From Galbula dea (Eukaryota > Chordata > Aves > Piciformes > Galbulidae): a DNA stretch of 64,000 bases. Where the stretch lies: NCBI GenBank assembly GCA_013399015.1, contig VWZX01006720.1, positions 487,390-551,389 of the forward strand, given 5' to 3'. Positions 58,034-64,000 of the stretch are shown piece after piece. Within the stretch, counting starts at the first letter, position 1, and every line of letters begins with the position of its first letter. Made by a program: the position numbers and the translations under genes. The notes under the pieces are model-generated. The model saw only the letters and a program-made list of their open reading frames with translations, ran no database searches and had not been told where the DNA came from.

Positions 58034-58162
58034 TTAACCAGCACTGCCAGGTCACCACTAAACCTTGTTCCTCAACATCACATCTCCTTGTGATGGCTTC
58101 ACAAACCCCTCCAGGGATGGTGACTCCACCACTGCCCTGGGCAGCCTGGGCCAGAGCTTGGC
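58034..58162 (-). mobile_element. CR1 LINE fragment lacking its 3' tip
   Basis: Begins with TTAACCAGCACTGCCAGG, so the outermost ~55 bases (terminal repeat and GGAAGAGACC block) are absent. It continues 'ctccagggatggtgactcca' and 'gggcagcctgggccag' to about 58162. Confidence 0.88.
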
Positions 58163-58921
58163 AGTATTTTAGGTGAATAAGGAGAAGGGCTGAGCCATGA
58201 AACCCCAGGTCATGTTAGCACTGATGATAACCCTCTCCCAACAGCAGCAGACTGGAGTTGTCCCTGTTTGTCTGTTCCCTGGGGGCTGGAGGTTTGCAGG
58301 TGACATCAAGAAACCCTGTGGGCTCCGTGCTCCAGAAACTTCTACTTGCCACAGGAGCAGTCATTAGCACAGCCCTGACTTCCTTCCCTCTGGTTGGTGC
58401 CAAGCAGTTGGTTCTCCTCCAGGCTTCTCTCGAATTAGGGGCTTTGAAGCAGAAGACTTGTGTTAGTGCAGCCCCTTGGGCAGTTGTGTACATTGAGGTG
58501 TTTTCTCTGAACCTCTCCAGTGTGCTCCAGCTCTGGAGGAGACTCAGAAGGCAGGTAGAGAAAGCAGCTGGGTCTTACCAGTGTTTGAAGCAGCAAAACA
58601 GACTGATCCAGGTTTAAGCCTAAAGGGCAAATCCTGTTTTCCCTCCAGGGCCCCCTGGAGAGCTGCTTGCAGGGGTTAGAAACTTTGCATATGGCTTGTT
58701 GCAGCCCTAGGAGATATCCACAGCTGTTCATCAAAACATGGTGTCACTGTTTGCTTCTTTTCCTTCCCACCTCTACTGCTCCTTTGGCTCTGGTACCTAC
58801 AGGAAGGAGCTGCCAGGGGCTGAGCTGTAATCCAGAGCCCTTACCTGGAGCAGGATTAACCTTCAGGACATCAGCTGGATTTGGTTCACCAGCCTGGTTA
58901 GACAAAGCAGGAGTTCTGCTT
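58163..58921. other. Unique DNA
   Basis: Nothing recognised. Confidence 0.4.
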
Positions 58922-59134
58922 TTCATAAGGAAGAATTTCTTCCCTCTGAGGGTGTTGGAGCCCTGGGCCAGGCTGCCCAGAGAGGTTGTGGAGTCTCCTT
59001 CTGTGGAGAGATTCCAACCCCAGCTGGAGGTGACCCTGGGCAAGCTGCTGTGGGTGACCCTGCTAGAGCAGGGGGTTTGGGACTGGATGATCCTCAGAGG
59101 TCCCTTCCAACCCCACCATGCATTCTGGGATTCC
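58922..59134 (+). mobile_element. CR1 LINE, ~210-bp 3' end
   Basis: 'ttcataaggaagaatttctt' and 'tgttggagccctgggccagg' lead to 'gtggagtctccttctgtgga', GGGACTGGATGATCCTCAGA and a terminal CATTCTGGGATTCC. The open frame reads LPREVVESPSVERFQPQLEV. Sense copy of the 21620/36755 subfamily. Confidence 0.92.
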
Positions 59135-61687
59135 TACCCAGTAAGAAACTATTCCCATGCACCTGACTGGGATTCAAACTCCTACCAGTGGTAACCTCAG
59201 GGAATGCCACATGGCATGTGCTAAACGGGGATGCCAAACCTATTTGCAAGCCAAAACAACTATGCAATTAGTGCAGCCTTGGCCAGTGGCCACTCCAACA
59301 GATGTCCACCTGCATCTTGGGCACTCCTAGAGGAACACAACAGGGAGGAAAAAACAGATTTTCTTTAAGTAAAAAGAACCAGCAGGATTAATCTCTTCTA
59401 AATGAGCTGTTTTGAAAGGGCTTACATGGTTAACTCACAGACAGGGATGTTATTCCTCTTTCCCCTGCCCTACTCCTCTTTCCTGGACTTCCAGGTCTGC
59501 TGAATGGCTGAATTAAATCCTTCTCCTGATTTAGACATAAGCAAGTTCTCAGCTGTCTGAGGTCCCAGTTGGACATCAGGATTCCTGGGGAGGGATGAAA
59601 ACTCCAGCAGCCAGAGCATACAAAGCACAGATTTGGGACTAAGGTCTCCCCGAGGGTTTCAGTATGCTGATGAACTTCACACCAGCCAGCTTGGTGCCAG
59701 ACCACTCCTGCCTGCTCTGCTCTCTGCAGTTCTGTGACCAAGGAATTTCCTGCTTTGCCTTTTAAATAAATCACTTGTGGCTCCAGCAGTGAAGGGGCAG
59801 ATGTGCAGGATGCCAGCTCTTCCCTGCCACCCCAGTAGGGACACTGCAACCCCATCTTCTCTTAAGATTTATCAGGACCCATTTTTCCAAGTCCCACCCA
59901 TGATGTGCTGGTGGTGCTGGGTCAGGATTTGTCCCTCAGGTGTAAGGTAACCACTGGGAGAAACCACTGTGGTCCTTTGTGTTTTCTCTGGGCTTTCATG
60001 GTGTGGAGGGAGCAAAGGGATGCAGATATGCTGGAGCTGGAAGCTGTGGAAGCATGTTTCCATAGAGCATGTGGAAGGAGGAGGTACAGGAGAGCTGGCA
60101 GGTAAGGACAAAGGGAAATGGAAGCATTGGCAGGAGGGAAGGGAGAGGTATCAGGCTCTGCTCAGAGCTCAGCTCTGCCTTGAGAAATTGAGAAGGATTG
60201 CAGAGGAGTGGGGTGGAGCTGGCTGGAGGGCATCATGGGCAGACAACCACTGTATGGGCTCTGCAGGCAAAACCCTCTGCTTCAGGAGCTGGAGAATTGG
60301 CTATGCCTGAGATTTTGGAAATTCCCAACTTCAAGTCTTGCTAAGTATCTTCAGCCTTACAGGGCATGGTACTGGTCTTCTTTAATAAACAGAAGCAAAA
60401 AGCCTCAGTTCAGCTCCTCAACTGTGGCAGGTGAGAGACCTCTCACAGGTTACCACTAGGTTACTACAGATGAGCTCACAGTGAAATCTCATTTGTGCTT
60501 GGCTTTTGGCAGGGATCAAGAGTGGTGGGAGAAGGAGGCAAAAAGAGGGCAACACCTGCTTTAATATTTGCTGTCTCTGCCTTTGAAATACTGAGAGGAA
60601 CATCAGGCACCTTCAGCCATCCCAGAGCAACATGGGCAACCTAACTGCAAGGAACTGGGCTGGAGCAGGTACCCTGGGGAGAGGACATTGATGTATTTCC
60701 CAGATCAGAACTGACCCTACCTGTTACTCTTGAACCCAAAGAGCTTAGTTTTGCACTGAATGCCTTAGGGAGGGAACTGCTGCTCACCCTCATAGTGGCA
60801 CAAACACCACTCCAACACTTATTGATCCTTCTGCAGTTGCTGCTGTCACCTTCCACACCCACAGCATTTATTACTCTGCCATAGAAAGATTTTCTGCCAG
60901 TTCTCACCATTATCAACTTCATGTCCTTAACAGTAAGATCTCCCTGTGCTGTCAAGGGACAGGAGAACTCTGCAGAGACCTATGGGGATGGACAGGGCTG
61001 TGCTTGGGGAGGACATGGGGAGTTTTGGTACTGCTGGAGGGAGAGGCTGTGCTGTGAACAATGCCTGGCTGCTTTCTCTGGGTAGGTTCAAGGTGTGTGT
61101 TGGATGCTGCAGGGGAATGGTTGCTGCAGGAGCAGGTGTCAGTTTCTGGGCTCCAAACCTGCTCTGGCACCCTCAGTTCTCCCTGTGTTCAGCTTTCTCA
61201 GCTGCCTGTGTATGGAAAATGATTCCCAAAATAAACACAACAAGGAAATTTCTCTCCATGATTTGCAGATAAAAAAAAAAATAATCCAGGACTTGTGGAT
61301 GGGTGTTATTGATTCACCCAGTTTGTATACTCTTATCTGCACCATATTTCCCATCTAAAGTCCATCCATAATGAATCAAACACATGGAAACCTGCAGGAT
61401 GCTGAAGGCTCCAGCAGAACTACTGGCTGGTGCTGGCACAGCCCTTAGCCAGAGCCTGATTTCTAGCCTGGCATCACCCAGTGCCTGGGCTCAGCTGCTG
61501 GTGGGATTTGTGCTGGCACAGCTGGGACCTCCTGCCCACACACCCTAGGTGGCACTGCTGGCACCCTGCCTCTGCCTGGGGCTGCCAGCTTTCCCCAGCA
61601 GCTGTCTGTGGGACCACTGGAAGATGGAGGTGGGGAAGATGGGGGAAAAAACGTGTCTTTCCTGAAGGATAAGAGAGACAAAGTGTA
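59135..61687. other. Unique DNA
   Basis: 2.5 kb without recognised genes, RNA or transposons. An A run lies near 61270-61280. Confidence 0.45.
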
Positions 61688-62509
61688 GACCAGGTGGAAC
61701 CTCAGCAGGTTTGCAGATGATACAGAACTTGGAGGAGTGTCTGACCCCCTGTCAGGCTGTGCTGCTATTCAGTGAGACATGGACAGGCAGAGAGTTGGGG
61801 GAGAGGAACCTCCTGAAGTTCAACAAGTGCAGGTGTAGGGTCTTGCATCTGGGGAGGAATAACCTCATGGACCAGGCCAGGTTAGGGGTTAACCTGCAAG
61901 AAAGCAGGGCAATGGCCTCCTGGGGTGCATAAAAAGAGTGTGACCAGCAGGTCAAGGGAGGTTCTTCTCCCCCTCTATTCCACCTTAATGAGGTCACATC
62001 TGGAGTGTTGTGTCCAGGTCTGGACTTCCCAGATCAAGAGAGATAAGGAACTCCTGGAAAGAGTCCAGCAGAGGCTTTGAAGATGCTGAGGACACTAGAA
62101 CATCTCTGGCAGGAGGAAAGGCTGAGAGCCCTGGGGCTGCTTAGCCTGGAGAAGAGCAGCCCCAGAGGGGAGCTGCTTAATTCTGAGCAAGAGCTGAAGG
62201 CTGGGGGCAAGAGATTAGGGCCAGACTCTGCTCAGTGGTGCCCAGGGACAGGCCAAGGGGCACTGGGCACAAACTGGAACCATGGAGATTCCAGCTGAGC
62301 AAGAGGAGAAACTTGTTTGGTGTGAAGGTGTTGTAGCCCTGGCCCAGGCTGTCTAGAGGGGTTATGGAGTCTCCTTCTGTGGAGAGATTCCAAAGACAGC
62401 TGGAGGTCACCCTGGGCAAGCTGCTATGGGTGATCCTGCTGGAGAAGGGGGTTGGACTGGATGATCTCCAGAGGTCCCTTCCAGCCCCCACCATGATGGG
62501 ATTCTGTGA
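61688..62509 (+). mobile_element. CR1 LINE, 0.82 kb, internally deleted
   Basis: Starts at GACCAGGTGGAACCTCAGCA, reads a degenerate FADD box (FADDTELGG) and follows ORF2 to 'cctgcaagaaagcagggcaa'. It then continues at 'tggcctcctggggtgcataa', skipping about 90 bases (the EKDLGVLVD...KKANGI part). The rest is continuous through SREVLLPLYS-type sequence, 'gggctgcttagcctggagaa', 'gcactgggcacaaactggaa' and GTTGGACTGGATGATCTCC to the 3' end GATTCTGTGA. Stops break the frame. Confidence 0.93.
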
Positions 62510-63661
62510 AAGTGTATTTTTAGAGCAATAATTTCCATGGGTTTAATGACATGCTTTGGCTGAATGTGTGGTTCCACCTCAGGAGGAGGAGGAAGCCCAC
62601 GTGGGCTCATCTGTCAGGTTCATTCTTCTCGCCCCCCACATGCACAAGGATCTCCTTGACTGGCTTTCAGGACAACATCTCCTCTCCCAAGAACACAAAC
62701 AGTTAAGCACTGCAGTGTAATGGCAACATCAAACTGTTTCTACAGCCTGTGTAGACACAATGACACTGGGTATTATTCACTGTCAGCCAGGTCCCTGAGA
62801 GCACTTTATTAAATTGCCTCTAAGACTCAGGAGTGGGGTTAATTATTTAGGTACCTTAATTTTCAATACATCTCTGTCTTTTGCCTGCAGTACCAGAAGT
62901 CTAAAACTCTGCTTTCAGAGACAGAAATGCAAGAAACCCAGAGCAGTATTTATTTAAGGGCAATCACTGCCATCTGAAGGAGGGGTGATTTACAGCCAAG
63001 TTCGGTGCCTAGAATGCAAAAATGAATATTTAACCAACACTGATAATGTCTTCTGGATGTACAAGACCCCAGATTCTCACCAGCTGCTTTTGTCTCTGCT
63101 AGGGAAATGTTCACACACAGCTCACTTGATGCCATCCCTTTTGTTCCATGCCAGCAGCAGCAGCAGCCGGTGCGAGGTGGAAATCCACCCGTGGAGGCTG
63201 GCCTGTGCCAAGGCCACCTGAGGCTGGGCTGATGCTGGGGTAGAGGGCTTGAGGGGCTCTGATGGGTCTGCAGCAGCCATGGATGAGCAATAGCTGATAA
63301 ACAGGGACCAGGAGGATGAGCTCAGGTCATGAGTGTAGGATGTGAGATGGATGTGGGGGTGTGCTGCTTGTTAATCCAGTGGTGACACGGCTTAATGGGG
63401 AGCAGTTGCCTTGTGTGTGACATCAAGTCCTGGGGAGGTTGGGGGTGCCTGGCCCACAGGAGCCTCCCCAGGAAAGCCTGGGGCTGTGTCACTGCTGGGG
63501 GCTGACAGACATAGGCAGGCAGGATAAGGAGGCACTGTGGGTCTGGCCCATGGCACTCAGCCTGGCCAGGGCAGCATCTCGGGCTCAGCCTCCTGCTCAC
63601 CTCTAAACATCACCAGCCACCAAGATCTGCCTCCATGTCACCATACACCCCCTGGCAGCCC
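62510..63661. other. Unique DNA
   Basis: A short CAG run lies near 63153-63166. Nothing else recognised. Confidence 0.45.
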
Positions 63662-64000
63662 TAGAATCACAGAATCACAGACTGGTTTGGGTTGGAAGTG
63701 AACTTTCAAGGTCATTTAGTCCAAACCCCCTGCAGTCAGCAGGGGACATCTGCAACCAGAACAAATTGCTCAGAGCCCTAACCAACCTGAGCTGGAATGG
63801 TTCCAGGGATGGGGAATTCCAGGATCACCTCTCTGGGAAACCTGGACCAGTGCAAAAAGATTTCTTCCTTCTATCTGGTCTAAATCTCTTCTTTAATTTC
63901 AAACCATCACCCCTTGTCCTGCCACAACATCTCCTGCCGAAAAGTTTGTCCCCATCTTTCTTATAAGTCCTGAAAGGCTGCAGTAAGTTCTCCCTGGAGC
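63662..64000 (-). mobile_element. CR1 LINE, runs off the window edge
   Basis: Left edge TAGAATCACAGAATCACAGA then GGTTTGGGTTGGAAGTGAAC, 'gcagtcagcaggggacatct', 'ctctgggaaacctggaccag' and 'ccccttgtcctgccacaaca'. The 5' end lies beyond 64000. Same subfamily as 39134; frame moderately decayed. Confidence 0.92.

Overview
The window reads as bird nuclear DNA with no recognisable host gene. The main evidence is the CR1 (chicken repeat 1) LINE. I count about 35 CR1 pieces on both strands, most 5'-truncated and ending in the CR1-specific 3' octamer repeat (ATTCTATG or ATTCTGTG type). By my own tally they cover roughly 11 kb, about 18% of the window. That is well above the usual avian level and fits a CR1-rich lineage such as Piciformes (woodpeckers and relatives). 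The species assignment is inference. There is also one antisense solo LTR of a widespread avian endogenous retrovirus type, and one much older CR1 relic.

Layout. 1-13.2 kb: unique AT-rich DNA with scattered CR1; the copy at 1480-2422 (-) carries the longest open reverse-transcriptase piece. 13.25-15.8 kb: a stack of three same-strand CR1 layers, namely an ancient decayed ORF2 relic, a younger RT fragment that stops at the only N in the window (15227), and a third 3'-end copy. 16.6-17.2 kb: solo LTR. 17.2-26 kb: mostly unique, with a 50-bp minisatellite and one CR1. 26-40 kb: dense CR1 of several subfamilies and a hexamer minisatellite. 40-47 kb: mostly unique, with a 28-bp minisatellite and a CpG-retaining patch. 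47.8-59.1 kb: dense CR1, including two copies 6 kb apart that share about 94 bp of sequence beyond their CR1 3' ends. 59-64 kb: unique DNA, an 0.8-kb CR1, and a CR1 running off the window edge.

No tRNA, rRNA, CRISPR array, operon or multi-gene system is supported. The open frames longer than 100 codons are either CR1 sense/antisense frames, low-complexity repeats, or unremarkable chance frames in unique DNA. The most plausible setting is an intergenic region or a long intron. The observations most worth following are the shared 3' flank (possible CR1 3' transduction or local duplication), the ancient CR1 relic, the N scar, and a few motif- or CpG-rich unique patches that could be regulatory. 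All identities are by eye; no alignment or database search was run.
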